Origin: Euborellia annulipes
Taxonomy: Eukaryota; Arthropoda; Insecta; Dermaptera; Anisolabididae
DNA: 64,000 bases
Direction: 5' to 3'
NCBI GenBank assembly: GCA_023213315.1
Contig: JAKCPI010011530.1
Location: 62,001-126,000 of the forward strand
In this document: one piece after another, positions 24,382-37,465 of the stretch
Layout of the letters: every line of letters begins with the position of its first letter
Numbering within the stretch: the stretch's first letter is position 1
The notes under the pieces: model-generated
The model's input: the letters and a program-made list of their open reading frames with translations, nothing else
What the model was told of the DNA's origin: nothing
Database searches by the model: none
Program-made: the position numbers and the translations under genes

Positions 24382-24427
<46 letters not shown>

Positions 24428-24640
24428 TTTTTATGTTTTATATGGCCCTTTTATATTTATATAGCCTATATATAACAAAAATCTATTAATAACAATATAT
24501 ATATATAAATATCAAATATAAATTTATGTATCACATATGTAACTAAAAAATTTTCACATTTTAGCGGACTTGAGGATGGTACTTTCATACCGCAATCGAA
24601 AATAAATAATTTACAAATTACATTCCTTATTATTGCTTAC
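24175..24640. repeat. Long palindrome centred on a 42-G run
   Basis: Arms of about 200 bp are complementary. The centre is an uninterrupted G42 at 24385-24426. Arms contain decayed hammerhead cores (CTGAGGA, stem, but GCAACCG or GCAATCG in place of GAAACGT). Confidence 0.8.
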
Positions 24641-26225
24641 CCTTCTCTCACTATTTTATCAAATTAATTGGTACCGAATAATAAATTTTTTTTTTTTTGC
24701 TTGACATGGAACCTCTTAAGCCTAGAACAAGAAGCGAGACTTATGCCTCTATTATTAACAAGAGAGCACCTATATAAATTAAAACCCACGACCAACACAT
24801 AATATTAAACACATTAAATAAATAATTTTTCAAGATAGTAATGATTATAATACAATTTACTTCAGGAATAATATAAGTTGAGATATCAAATAATTCAATC
24901 CTATATTATGCATATGACCGAGTGATCTTGGGACACACTTTATCTCAGAAACATCTGATCTGAAATGGATGAAACTTTGCATATTTATTATATTAGAAGA
25001 AGGATTGAATATACAAGTTTTGAGGTCAAATCGATACAAGGGGAAGGAAATAGAATAGCCAACATTGTTGAAATTTGAATTTTGTATAAATTCTTGACTA
25101 AATTAAAAAAAAATAAAAAGTTTTAAGAGTTAAATCATTAATTTCTATTAAACAGATAGATATATGTATATAATATTACTATTTTGAATTTAAATAATGG
25201 ATTTTTCTAATATCCGATATACTGGCAATTCTGCAGAAGTAGAAAGATAAATCAATGTGAAAAGTTTAAAATATATATTAAGATTTAATGCTAATTTTAT
25301 AGTCTAATAATAATTTATTAGATGTCTTTTTGTTAATTTCTCTTTTTTTGTGATAACTCATTAAAAGTTACAAACAAACAAGCCTATTAAAAATATATAC
25401 AGAACCTATATAGAATCTACTTTCAGTATGAAACCCAGGGGAAATTTGATTCTTGTTTTATAAAGGGGATGGTTAAAATTGTACTTTTTTTTCGTTTGTC
25501 ACACATAATGAACAGTCAAAGGAAAGAGAAATGATCATTTAACATGATTTTGGGGAGAATGTTTTTAAAAGATTGGAAAAAAAAGTAATTTTAAAGACAA
25601 CACAATTTTTTTTTACTTTCCGATGTTATTCAAGGCAAATACAAGTGCCGAGGGGGAAATAATTTCACTCCTATTTATAAAAGATCTTTCAGGTTAGCCC
25701 CATCCGATACAAGATAATATAAAATTTCGGCCACAAGCATTTTGTAATGATTTTTAAACTTGAAATATGTCGGCGGAAAAAACAACCAAATCTATGTAAA
25801 CAAGCAAGGACTGAACTCTGAATAGGTGCTCCAGGCCTCTTTTAAGTCATCGATAATGGAATTTTTCTGTTAATCGAATAAATTGATTAAAACTGTTATA
25901 GTTATTATGGCCGCATAAATAAAACACATTTCCTCAATTACTAAATTTGGTAAAATAATATCTATGATGTTAAAAGCGTGCCTAAAAAAGGATTCGGAAT
26001 GGGATCAAAAAGTGTAATTCTAGCTGACTCCATTTCAAATCTATTCTCTAAAAACGGTGGTTATAATTAATACCGGTGGCTACGGAAAGACGTTCAACAT
26101 GCTTGTTTTTCGAGCCTACCTAACCGAAAATCAGCCATGTTTAGCATTACTTAACAGAAACAATCTTGGTGGCTGTTACTCTTCTCTCTAGCCAGACCCC
26201 CCGGATTATGATAACCTTATAAGCA
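24641..26225. other. Nothing recognised
   Basis: AT-rich; a possible degenerate transposon at 24880-25045 without clear ends. Confidence 0.5.
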
Positions 26226-26450
26226 AAAAATCTGGTGTGATGGTCACACCAGATTTTTTAGTGTCGACATATATTTAGTTTCAAGATGTAAAATTCATAA
26301 CCATGGGAAAATATTTATATTTTGTTACCATGGCGAATATTTCTCCGATATTACCTATGAAGTACAAGAGTAAAGAGTGCTTCAAAAGATTTCAAGGGCA
26401 AAATGAGAATATACAATTTAAATAGTATCTAAAAAATAATTGATTTTCAA
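26226..26450 (-). mobile_element. Family A fragment cut by a palindrome
   Basis: A shortened hairpin (AATCTGGTGTGATGGTCACA) and about 180 bp of body to AAAATAATTGATTT, then the fold-back 26450-26872. Confidence 0.7.
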
Positions 26451-26512
26451 CAATAGGTGAGGGAGCGGGCAGCCAGGAAGTAAGCCTCTACGAAATGAAA
26501 CTCAAGAGTAGT

Positions 26513-26555
26513 GGAGACAGTTTCGGCTATAATTAAATATCGCCATCCTCAGTCC
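26513..26555 (-). ncRNA. Candidate hammerhead-like motif, left arm
   Basis: Minus strand: GGA / TCC as helix I, core CTGAGGA, helix II GGC / GCC around an AT-rich loop, GAAA, then CTGTC. The mirror copy is at 26768-26810. Confidence 0.33.
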
Positions 26556-26767
26556 ATTGAGTATGCACATGTCAATGCATGGAGTCAAATGTAAAGTTGT
26601 CAATTTGTGGGTATTAATATACATAAATATACATAAAATGGATATAAAAAGCTCTTAGCAGTGCTTGGTATATATGTATAAGCATTTTTATGTATATTAA
26701 TACCCACAAATTGACAACTCTAAGTTTGACTCAATGCATTGGCATTTGAGTGCTTTCTCTTGAAAAT

Positions 26768-26810
26768 GGACTGATGATGGCGATATTTAATTATAGCCGA
26801 AACTTTCTCC
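26768..26810 (+). ncRNA. Candidate hammerhead-like motif, right arm
   Basis: GGA / TCC as helix I, core CTGATGA (26771-26777), helix II TGGC / GCC with a long AT-rich loop, GAAA at 26799-26802, then CTTTC. Helix I is only three pairs, so it may be decayed. Confidence 0.33.
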
Positions 26811-26872
26811 ACTACTCTTGAGTTTCATTTCGTAGAGGCTTACTGCTCCCTCACCTATTGTTGAAATCCAAC

Positions 26873-28694
26873 AGCCAACAGTTTAGATAACAGACTTCCT
26901 ATACATGTTTATAAATATCCCTTGAAAATGTTTAATAATGTATAAAATTATAATCATTCTTAAAAACAGCCGGAACTAAACTTTTGAGTAAAAGCAAAAA
27001 TTTAATTAACAAATTAAAATTAAAACCTCACACTCCCGTCTTTATTTTATAATTTATCACAGAAGAAAAAAAACCACTTAAATTGTAACTCTCACCCCCC
27101 GTCCACCCCGTATTTCTTTTTGCTTTCCGACTATTAAACGGTTCAATCGGGTTATTTATAGCCGGCAATTGATAGCCAATAACGTCAAAACAAGAAAAGA
27201 TGAGATTCTATCTTGATGTCTCTCTTTCATTTATAACTTACTATCTTTTAATTAATCTAATTAATAAGCCTTTTTTTCATGTGGTATTAATCATTTAAAT
27301 TGGATTTAAGGTGATATAATGCTGAAGATATTAAAAGATTTTCATCATATGACCTCTAAATAATAATTATTTTAATTGAGATAAAGATGAAAAATTTTGT
27401 CGAGGAATATTTTACGCCTATATTATTATTTTATTAATAAGATAAAATAAAAATGAAGATCAAAGATGGATTTAAAAAAATTAAAAAAAATTCAGAGCTT
27501 ATGTTGCCTTTGTATTTTAAATAAAAAAAAAAAAAAAACAATATCAAAAGAAAATTAAAAACATTAAAAATCCATATCAAAGAATGGATCAAAAAATTAT
27601 TCATGTTAATGCAAATTTTCAAATATAATCAAAATATTTTTAAAAAATCTCCCTAGATAATAATTTTAAATTTCTTTTTTTTTTTTTAATTATAGAACAT
27701 CTAGAATGTTTAAACTTCACCCCTAACATTTTATATAACAAATATTTTACATCCATTCACGGAATGTTCTGTTATTATTATTATTATTTCTATGTTAATT
27801 AGCATTGCTGTATTCAATTCTATATCTATATATAGATATAAATATACTCTCTCCCGATTTGTTTTACATTACAATGCTTTGCTTTGTTTCGTTATGTTGG
27901 CAAGGCTGTCCGAATATTCTCTAAAACACAAACACTACAAAACAAATTATATATATATATATAATATACAAGTTATTATAATTTTAAAAATTAATATGAA
28001 ATATTTTTTTGAAATGTTTTTCTATTAGACACATTTTGAAAATTTATTGAAAAGATAAATATAATAAGAAAATTATATAGATTCTCACGATTTAATTAAT
28101 AAATAAGACAGACGGAGTTGACTCAAAAAAAAAAGTCGGTCTGAAGTGGGTTAGTTAGTAAAATCAACTCGTGTGGCGCTACTGATCTGGAGCGCCCGTG
28201 AGTTATGCAATATCTTTTCATAAGTGATATGTGTGAAGTCTATTGAATAGGGAAATTTCAAATATTCATTGTTTTTAGAGAATTGTAAAAGCCTACGTCA
28301 AATTAGTAATAATCAAATATTCAAAATCTTTTTATTCCATCCTAGGCTTATTCCTAAGCAGAGTAGAGACTTTTATATTTAATATGAGAATTGGAGAGAG
28401 AGTGGAGAGAATCAGCAATCTACAGGTTCTCCAAAAATTGACGGATTTTCTTCAGTTATTATTATCTCAAAAACCATACAGTTTTCAAAAAAACATGAAA
28501 GAATAAAATCTTTTTAAAATAAGATACTTGTCATAATATGACAAAAAAAAAAAAAAATTACAAATTTCAAAATTTTTGAAAAAAAAGTATATCATCCCGT
28601 TGACGTATTTTTTACTCTACTAGTTGATACAAATCTACAATTTTAGTTAAAGAAATGACAAATTTCATCAAACTGGTTACTTGCGTTTTATGTA
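26873..28694. other. Mostly nothing; family H-like piece at 28440-28690
   Basis: The piece resembles 35660-35890. Confidence 0.45.
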
Positions 28695-28974
28695 AAATCA
28701 ATTATTTTTTAGATTCTCTTTAAAATGTATATTCTCATTTTGCAATTGAAATCTTCTGAAGACCACTTTACTCTTGTACTCCATAGAAAAGATAGGAGAA
28801 ATGGTTGTCATGGAAACAAAATATATATAAACAAATAGGTTATAAATTTTTCAAATTCAAATGTAGCGTACTGTCGGAAACTAAATATATCTCGAAACAA
28901 AAAAATCTGGTGGGACAAGCACAGAATACAACTTTCAATTGCCGAAGATAAGAGAAAGTCACACCAGATTTTTT
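28695..28974 (+). mobile_element. Family A 3' half
   Basis: From AATTATTTTTTAGATTCTCT to CACACCAGATTTTTT. The hairpin has lost part of its distal arm. Confidence 0.7.
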
Positions 28975-30149
28975 AATTAAAATTTGAAAAATAATATGAA
29001 TAAAAATAATTATAAATTTAAAAAGATTTTTAAATATTAATATTAAAAAAGTTAATTTCATTTTAAATTAAGATCTTTTTTTATAGTTTTTTTTTTTTGA
29101 ATTATTATATGAAATATACATACGGGTGGTACGATTAATAATTTCATCTTGCTTTGTTTGAGGATCTTGCTTCGAGGGTTTGCTTTTAATTAAATTCATT
29201 TATGTTAAATACTTATGTTGATGGAAGGGATAATATGGCGCGCGATGGCGTAGCGCCGTCGCCGCCCTTTCAAGCCTAACGTTTAATTCTTGATTTCTAG
29301 ACATCTAAAACTCAATCTCATCTTCTTCTCCCCTTCCTTAATTTATTTCCTCTCCCCTTTATCTCTTCTCCTTATTTTATTTATACTACATATATATGTA
29401 TATGTCGAGGTTACACTTAATTTAAACATTATATGCTATCAACTAATGCAATTCGCATGAATATGGATCACATCCGGTGATGATGGGCATTTTAGGGCGG
29501 GTGTGGTGGGCTCGAGATGGATTTAAATATTAACTGAGACATTACAAAATGAATAATAACAATAATACAAGAGATTTGTCAAGCTCTCGTTAAATATCCA
29601 GGAATAAACATGTATTATTTATTTATTCAAAAAAAAAATATATATTAATGAGTTTTAAGGTTTTAATGTGAAAAACTAAATATAAATTGAATATAAATAG
29701 TTGTTCTTTTCTTAATTAATTGTTTGAAAATTTATAACGTATTGTCTTTTATTTTTCAGACAGGAATGTCCTTAAAGTATTTATCCAGCAGGTCAAAAGG
29801 GAAATTAATCATTTTCTTTTGAAACTTAAAATTTATTAAATAAATCACCATTTTATTGCCGTATAATTTCATATTAATTGTAGCCAAGGGGTCAAAGAGA
29901 GTATGATAAATTTAGATCAATGCAAACAACTTAAGGTAGGGCGAGAGAAGGGCTGGGACTTGTGAATTCGCTGGCCATCATTTAGAGGTCAAGGACTTGG
30001 AGTTTGAATATCCGAAAAGTTTTTACAGACTAATATATAACTGAATATGAAATTAAATGTTATTTAGTTATGGTAAAATAAATAAATAAATATTTTTGAA
30101 TCGTGTAAAAAATCTAGGAAAGTGCAACACAATCTCTTTAGTATAATTA
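28975..30149. other. Nothing firm
   Basis: A short CpG-rich patch lies at 29235-29275; an encoded 14-codon frame is probably chance. Confidence 0.5.
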
Positions 30150-30395
30150 AATATTTATTAATTCATATACCCGAAAAAAGTAAGGGTGTGCCGCCGAGAG
30201 TTGAACCACGGATCCTCCAATTCGGTGTGCTTTTACCACTAGACCACAGCACGGCAATCGGGTATATGAATACACTTGGAAAGCAATTTTAGTACTTTAG
30301 TAAGGGTAATTGGTGGATCCGAGGTTCATCTCCCGGCGGCACATCCTTACTTTTTTCGGGTATATGAATTAATAAATATTTAATTATATAAATCT
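30150..30395. repeat. Palindrome built from a tRNA-like SINE head
   Basis: The left arm on the minus strand shows an A-box-like TGGTCTAGTGG and a B-box-like GTTCAACTC. The right arm repeats the distal half in the other orientation. Ends AATATTTATTAATTCATATA / complement are nearly perfect. Confidence 0.7.
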
Positions 30396-30898
30396 CCCTC
30401 GCGGCTTACATACGCGATGTATATAATATCTTAAATATTGTATATGTAATTTCTCTTTAGTTTTTGACAAAGACAATGTTACATTTACTAGGCCTATTTA
30501 ATATAAATTAAGAAGAAATTTTTGGAGAAAGTTGAAGAGAGGAAAAATATTTAGAATAGAATGAGAGCGAACATATTTAAAGTTTTTTTTTTACTGTTAG
30601 ATTAAAAGGAGATATATTGTAATATATAAATAAATCCAATGAAAACATTTCTTGCTTTTAATTAAAGGAACATGAAGCTTCCTTTTCCTACTCTCTTTTT
30701 AAATGTTTACAAGTTTTTGAAATGTGATTCATTCAACTAGAGAAGGAAATTTATTATTTTGCATGTTATCTCTCTGTGAAGTGTAGCCAAAAAGCTAAGC
30801 TCTTTATATTCAAAGAAAATTATTGTAGTACTAAAAAAAAAAATAATAATAATAAAGGAGATTATAAAAAATCAAATTTCTTAATAAGAAAAAAATTC

Positions 30899-31450
30899 AA
30901 AAAATCTGGTGTGCTGGTCGCACAGCAGATTTTTGTATATATTTATATTTTGTTACGATGGCAACCACTTCTCCTATCTTTCCTATGAAGTACAAGAGCA
31001 AAGTGGTCTTCAGAAGATTTCAATGGCAAAATGAGAATATACATTTTAAAGAGCATCTAAAAAATAATTGATTTTTGAATTTTAATCAAAATTGTTTGAA
31101 CGAATTTTAAAAAAATCGGGACCGGAAGAAATAGCACAGGTCTGACGGGTGTTGAAAAGAGGAAGGAAGAGACAGACATACAAAGAACCGAAGGACTGAC
31201 TGTCCCAGCTCGGGCAGCTCGTGGTCGCCATCCACGTACCCACAAGATGTGGGCCCCTGAGCGAACAGATAGACCATGTCTCGAAAACCACTTTTTTGGA
31301 TTCAGGGGACATTAAAACGTGTTATATCCATCAAAATCTAGACATCGAATTTTTAACATGAATCCAATAACTTGATCTTGCTAGTTTATTTAACTAAAAT
31401 AAAAATACTTTCTTTTTATATATTTATTACATATATAAGTAAGAGAAAGT
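30899..31450 (-). mobile_element. Family A copy interrupted by family C
   Basis: The 3' hairpin (shortened) and body run to 31118, family C occupies 31119-31262, then the A 5' region continues to TAAGTAAGAGAAAGT. About 300 bp of A body is missing at the junction. Confidence 0.7.
31119..31262. mobile_element. Dispersed family C copy inside a family A copy
   Basis: Lacks about 25 bases after AATAGCACAG compared with other copies. It replaces the central part of a family A element. Confidence 0.75.
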
Positions 31451-33415
31451 AAAAAGCTATTTGAAAATTCCTATTTTGAGTTGTCTGTATGTATAAATGT
31501 CTGATTTATTACAAATTACAAGTTTTTTTAACCATCCCCACGAATTTTTGCATTAGAAAGGATGTTTTATTCCCATTCGTCATGTTCTCCTAAAATCAAC
31601 TTCCTCTAAAGTAAAATGAACACATTTAAGGACTATCAAAAAAAAAAAAAAATTCAAAAATCCTTAATGTCAAATGGAACTTTTATATAAATAACAACTA
31701 GAAGAAAAAAGTACAAAAGTGTCAATTTGATAAATGACATTGCCGAGTCACTGTCATTTATTTCTATCCTACTAAAGAAGTATAATTACCAACACCTTCT
31801 CATTTCGTGGGGACATATAATGGCCCATCATTGCAGAAGGGCTCCTATTAAAGATCTCAAATGGCCCAATCATTTACAATCTTTAAAAGCTTTTATTACT
31901 AAGGGCCAAATACTAAATTCAGCTATCAATCTTTTTGTCTTTTGTGTAAATGAACGTGAAAAACTCTTGATTAACAAATAAAAGAACATCATTTTAATGA
32001 ATTAGGGTATAAAACACCCTAATTTTATTGAAAAATGGGTTAGCACCCATAGAAAAAAAAGTAAATTGGACCAAGTAAGATTTTATACTGAATTCATACG
32101 TTATTTTCAGATGGGCGGAGGGTGCCCTCAGATAGTTAAGATTACCTAATCTTAACTGAATTGTATCTGAAGAAAGCCACAGAATGAGTGTCCGAAATCT
32201 TGTAATTTTTACAAATAAATCACAGTTGAATTAAAAATCAAATTCTTTTATTAAGGTCTCGGGGTGCTAATTTTGGGAGATTCCAGCGGCCACAATTTTG
32301 AAGCTATCGACCTCAAATTTCTTTTTAATTAAAGCTATTTAAAATATCTACAACTTATAGAAGTCCTTTTTTTGATTTTCGAAAAAATAAAATTTTTTTT
32401 TAGATTAATCGCATTAAATAAAAGATATTTTTAAAAAATTCGCTCTATATCTTGTAGATAATTAAAGTAGTAGTTATTGTGTTGAAAAATAATTAATTTT
32501 TTACCCTTAATTAATTAGCTGAAATCATTCAAATGAAATGGAATAAATCCCTTGTGTCCCTATGGGAAAAACTAACGCCATCTCTTGCAGCCTAGAGTAA
32601 CTCGGTACTGAATCGTGTTCTAAAGGTTTTTCGAGACGCGCACCTTAATGATAACCCAACTGGGAAAGACTAAACTCCAAAATTTAAACAGCTCTACTAC
32701 TATAAAATCAGGATTGCAATCATTTTGGAATTAAATCATTAAATTGGATCCGATCCAGGATTTTGGATTGAAATTCCATTAGGATCTAGAAATAAATTAT
32801 TTTCCAAAGGAATACAGTTCCTGGATGTAAAAACTCTTAAAAATGATTATTTATGGGTACACATTCCTAAAAAATAAAGTCAAATAAATTTCAACACAGA
32901 GAAAAAATTCCCACCAACGACCCAAACGTCAGATTTTGATTAGTAGAAAAAATGTTTACAAAAAAAAAATAAATAAATAAATAAAAAGTTGAATTAAAGC
33001 AATTTGGTAAAAGGATCATCTAATAATAGGATTATATACATGTAGATCAATTCCGCAGAGACAGGTGTTTAAAAACTAATAAAGAAAAAAATTCAGACAA
33101 AATCAGGGCGGATTAAATATTTTAGAAAATAATATTTAATATATAGCCTACTTCCCCCCCCCTCTCATTGATAAAATATCTCAAATTTTATTTCTATCAA
33201 CTATAAAAGCTAAAATACTATAATGTTGCAATATAATATATAATTCCATCAAAGAAATAAAAACAATGTACTTCTATTTATATTGAAATAAATGAATAAA
33301 CCTTTACATTTGACTTTATTTACTCAAGATCAATAGTAGAGTTTTCTTTCACTTGCTTGTAATAAGCTAATTAAACTCCTAATCATACAAAGTTCGGGGA
33401 GAAATGGAGTAGGGG
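31451..33415. other. Nothing firm besides one hairpin
   Basis: AT-rich; several weak ORFs without family resemblance. Confidence 0.5.
32134..32157. repeat. Hairpin, 11-bp arms, 2-base loop
   Basis: AGTTAAGATTA-cc-TAATCTTAACT. A CTGAAGA...GAAA sequence follows at about 32168-32198, but with little helix support. Confidence 0.6.
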
Positions 33416-33709
33416 ATGATGAATATTGTGGGTGAGAATAAGCCGATTACACACAAAGCTTACATGGATACTTCCATCCCCATTCACGGGGGTGTTCTGA
33501 ACATACACTCTCTGCTTGATAACATTCACTTATTACACGTGTTTGCTGGGTGCATTAGGGCATTAGGAGGACTGAGGAGCAGGAGTTTGAATAATGTCAC
33601 ACTCGTGTGGCTGAAGAGAATAAGGCTATTTTGTAGGGGACCACTAAAAGCACACTGCCAGGTGAAAATGATGAAAGGGTATGAGAAGGGGGAGGTAGAT
33701 TTTAATTAA
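33416..33709 (+). other. Unassigned 97-codon ORF in a less AT-rich island
   Basis: An open frame with balanced base composition, unusual for this window, starting MMNIVGENK and ending EVDFN. No domain recognised, and no splice context or homologous repeat seen. Could be a conserved non-coding island or part of an exon. Confidence 0.15.
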
Positions 33710-34388
33710 TAGCATGTGCTACAGGAATTAACGCTGCATTGAACATCAGATATTGATTAGAGAGAGAGAGAGAGAGATTTGGGTGAGAGAAAAATAGGCA
33801 TCTCCTCCTGCTGCGTTACTGTACGTTAGTCCTTCAAACTTTATCATTAGTCTCTCATAATAACTAATGAGTCGTGATTAAATTTACATTAAAATACAAT
33901 TAATAACGGATTCCATTAATATTTAGATTAAACTTTTTCAATAAAGTTAAAATTTTCTTTTATAAACAATATACTAATAATAATGAAATTAGTCAACTTT
34001 TTGTACGACAATCTTATAATCCTCTAAATATTTTATTAATGTAATTAAATTATTATACGTTCATTTGAAATATTAAACTAATTATTATTATATACTCTAT
34101 GTCAAAATATAAATATTAAATTTTTGCCCCATTAAATTAATGTCGTCACTATGCGTATAAAATTCGCTATTATATGTTCTTAGTTAAATATTATTTGAGA
34201 AACAAAAACAAAAGATCAAAGGCATCGATGTGTGAAGGAAATAAAAATGGTGCAATAACCAGAAAATATTTCAGACAAACTCGCTCTCCCTTCTACTCCA
34301 CAAAATATTTAAAGAAGAGACTATAAAATATTTTTTATAATGTAAATTAAGTTGTATGCTGGATATGTGAGATTGGAGTTGGGAGGAA

Positions 34389-34560
34389 TAAAACCAGCGT
34401 TGTCGAACACCTTTACACTTTTATTCAAGCAGACGTTTCGGTAACCATAACGGTTGCCATCAAAAACTTTCATTGGCACTGAGGATGGCAACCGTCATGG
34501 TTACCGAAACGTCTGCTTGAATAAAAGCATAAAGGTGTTCGACAACGCTGGTTTTATTTT
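34389..34560. repeat. Near-perfect 75-bp palindrome
   Basis: Arms 34389-34463 and 34482-34557 differ at only a few positions; loop about 20 bp. The hammerhead core is intact only on the plus-strand arm. Confidence 0.85.
34476..34516 (+). ncRNA. Candidate hammerhead ribozyme
   Basis: Helix I GCA / TGC plus a wobble; core CTGAGGA (34479-34485); seven-position helix II GGCAACC / GGTTACC with one mismatch; GAAA; CGTC. The left arm of the same palindrome keeps helix II and GAAACGTC but has lost the CTGANGA box, so only this arm could be active. Confidence 0.4.
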
Positions 34561-34809
34561 TTATAATTTTCAACACTATATTCTCGCTCTGTATTATTTT
34601 TATTTGAGAGGGGGATTTCGAAGAGAAGTTTGGGACTCCCTCTGGCCTTAGGCTACATCAATAAAATCCAAAAGAAAACAAGTTTTATTCAAAAACTTTC
34701 TTGCAACTTCTTCGAGATCAACATTTATTAGAAACCGCGGGTTATTTAAAAAATACAGTCAAAATAAAAAAAAAAATATATGAGAAAAAATAATATAAAT
34801 ATGAATAAG

Positions 34810-35067
34810 GGAGCGTACAAGTATTACGTAACGCAATTTGGGGGAGGGGGGTCTCGTAAAACGTTACCATACGTTACAAGGGGGGGGGGGGACCAACGCG
34901 TTACGTAACTGGTATTTTTGCGACTTTCCGGTACTTTTAGATAAAAATGGCCACATGAGCGTTACGTAACGTCTAGGGGAGGCGGGTCAAGAAGAATGTT
35001 ACAGCGCGTTACATGAAGGGGGGTCAAAAATCTTCAAAAATTGCGTTGCGTAATACTTGTACGCTCC
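34810..35067. mobile_element. MITE with GTTACGTAAC motifs
   Basis: Terminal repeats GGAGCGTACAAGTATTACGT / complement, 258 bp. The palindrome TTACGTAA recurs at least three times inside. No clear target duplication. A fragment with GCGTTACGTAAT is at about 8720. Confidence 0.7.
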
Positions 35068-35489
35068 ATAATTCTTCGGGGTATATTCTACTTAAGTAAA
35101 TTTGTTGGTAAACATCTAAATTACTAAGTTATTGTCCTGTTTATTTAAGTTAAAATTAAAGTTTATTTACCAAACCAAATCTGTCTCAAATGCGGTTAAC
35201 CTGTTAGGTCCTTTGAAGGACATTGTTTTGTTCCTTGCCTAAGGGGAGGGTTGAATAGAGAGTTGAGAGTAAATAGAAGGATGGATATGAATCCATGAGA
35301 AAAGAAATATCTACATGTAAGAAAGAAGAGATTTGAAGAGAGTTTGAGAAACTAAAAAAAATTATAAAAAACAGAAGGATTCATTTTAAAAGCGATAAAG
35401 AATTTGCCAGATAAAAAAATTCCTAAATTTTGTATCAGGGAAGATATGAAAATAATACAACAGGAAGAAATTTCAAGTGGAATTTTGAT

Positions 35490-36015
35490 TTAGAGTGTTT
35501 TTATCCACTCGTACAGATGAAATATATTTTGTTGACTTTTTCGCGAAAATATCGATTTTGAAAGCTTTTGAGGTTTGAATTATTATTAGGGGAATTTTGA
35601 GTTCAGGCCCCCCCCCCCAGAAAAAAATTTCTATATACGCCCCTGCAACCTCGACTTTCTTTCATGTACTTTAAAAATGAGTGATTATTCACAATACTAC
35701 TCAGTTTTCGAAAAAAAAGGTCTTAAGGAATAAAAACTGTTTAAAATAATTTTTTTGGAAAAAGCAAGAAATTTTAAAATTTTTGAAAAAACTTGTTAGT
35801 TAAATAAGCTACTTCTTTCGGTTGACGGATTTGCAGCAAAAGGTGATACAATTTAATGTAGGAAATGTATATCTAATTTCATCGATTTTCTCACATAGAT
35901 ATAATTCCATAATTTTTTTTTTTTGAACTGGGAGAATTCTACAACTTTAAGAACCCTAGGCCCAATTTTTTTACAATTACAATACTTTCTCTATGTAAAA
36001 TTCGTATATGAGGAA
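35490..36015 (-). mobile_element. Family H, another body on the A-like terminus
   Basis: Minus strand from TTTACTTCCTCATATACG... CATAGAGAAAGTATTG onward. The body at about 35660-35890 resembles 28440-28690. A hAT-like right end (ATACGCCCCTG) is at about 35635. Confidence 0.4.
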
Positions 36016-37465
36016 GTAAAAATGACACCTAAACTTATGATAAACTCGATGTCGAAAATTATTAGAGTTATAACTTGTTGCCCTCTCTCTGAAATGAATA
36101 TTAATCCCTCTCTTGGCAAATTTTTGAATTACTTGATTTTTGGGCATACTTTTTATGACACACAACGCCATCTTATCGGGAAAAACATGCGCAACCACTT
36201 CGCTCCCGTTCCCCCTTAAAAAATTTTGAAGTTTATTTATGAACATACAAAAATAGTAGAATGAATTACCTTGTAGAATTTAATTTCTTTTTACCCATAT
36301 TATCAAAATTCTATTTACTATTAGTTATATATATACGCCTAATATTATTATTATTACCAATTTCATCTTGTAATTGCCATTTGCGGTTAACCCATTAATC
36401 TATTCGATTCTATCCAACTTGATACTTTAACTATTATACTTGTCAGTGTGATGTGAACCAGAAAGGATGAGATATTCTCATTAACCGAATTTGATTGCTT
36501 CATTTTATTGTAATTTATATTTTCTTCAATCTTCAAATCTCTCAACAGAGATTAATTAACTCTAATAACAGAGAGACGGAGGTGACATTGGCAATGTTTG
36601 AAAATTTACACGGCAAGTGGGATTTGAACCCGAATTGGGTAGCAACTCTAGATTCGTAATCCACAGCTTATCCGATTAGCCACAAACCCCTTCAGAAATG
36701 AAATTCAAATAGCGAATAAGACACTAGTTTTTATTTATAGGCCTAGCTACAAGTCTCAGCAATTTTAAAATAGGATTTTTTTTGCAAAATAAGAATTATT
36801 TTCGCTCCTGACCCATTGTGCACTAACTTCTTGTGCAAGGGTCAGGGATTAGCTTCCCACAGGGAAATGGTTACCAATCATTGCTAAGTTTTTTCGCTTA
36901 AGACGGTAAGTTAACCAAGGGCTCTTGATTTAAGAGATTTAAAAGTTATCACTAATCGAATCTAACCCCTTATTTTTTTCTATGTCATTAAAAAATATTT
37001 ATTTGATATTAATATTATACGAATAAGGGAAAATAAACATATTATTTAATAATAATTTTTTGTAACACCCATATAAAAAGTTTTATATTTAAATTAGATA
37101 TATTAAAAAAAGTAACCTTATTTATGAATAATAATTATAATATATTTGTGTTCGCTTTAATAATTTAATCCCATCAGACTAAAATAATTTTTTTTTATTT
37201 TTATTATTTTTTACTAGCTATTATATTGTTAGTATATTCGCAAAATACATATGTACGACTTCTAAAGGTATTATATCAATTTAATATATAATATGAAATA
37301 AAATAATTAATGGGGGTAAAATGAAAACTAATTATCAAATAGGCATAATAATGAGAGGATAAAAGAGAAAGTAAAAACAAAAGCTCTTTTTCTCTCTAAT
37401 GTTGAATGAAATTGGAATTTAATATCTTAATGTTAAAGTTGAATTAAATATACTATATAATGAGC
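36016..37465. other. Mostly unrecognised
   Basis: Holds the tRNA-like unit at 36605-36692; the rest is AT-rich. Confidence 0.5.
36605..36692 (-). mobile_element. tRNA-like SINE head or tRNA pseudogene
   Basis: A-box-like TGGCTAATCGGATAAGC and B-box GGGTTCAAATCCC with ACG in an anticodon-like loop. Acceptor and T stems do not pair properly, so it is not a working tRNA gene. Confidence 0.45.

Larger units (their letters stand above)
26450..26872. repeat. Long palindrome with two hammerhead-like arms
   Basis: Arms of about 180 bp (outer ends CAACAATAGGTGAGGGAGC and GCTCCCTCACCTATTGTTG). It interrupts a family A copy that ends abruptly at 26450. Confidence 0.85.

Noticed and set aside
29235..29280. 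CpG-rich short ORF
   Set aside because: Only 14 codons; no supporting signals.
35923..36246. Overlapping ORFs on both strands
   Set aside because: Both overlap the family H terminus; no family resemblance.
36605..36692. Functional tRNA-Arg(ACG)
   Set aside because: Acceptor and T stems do not pair.
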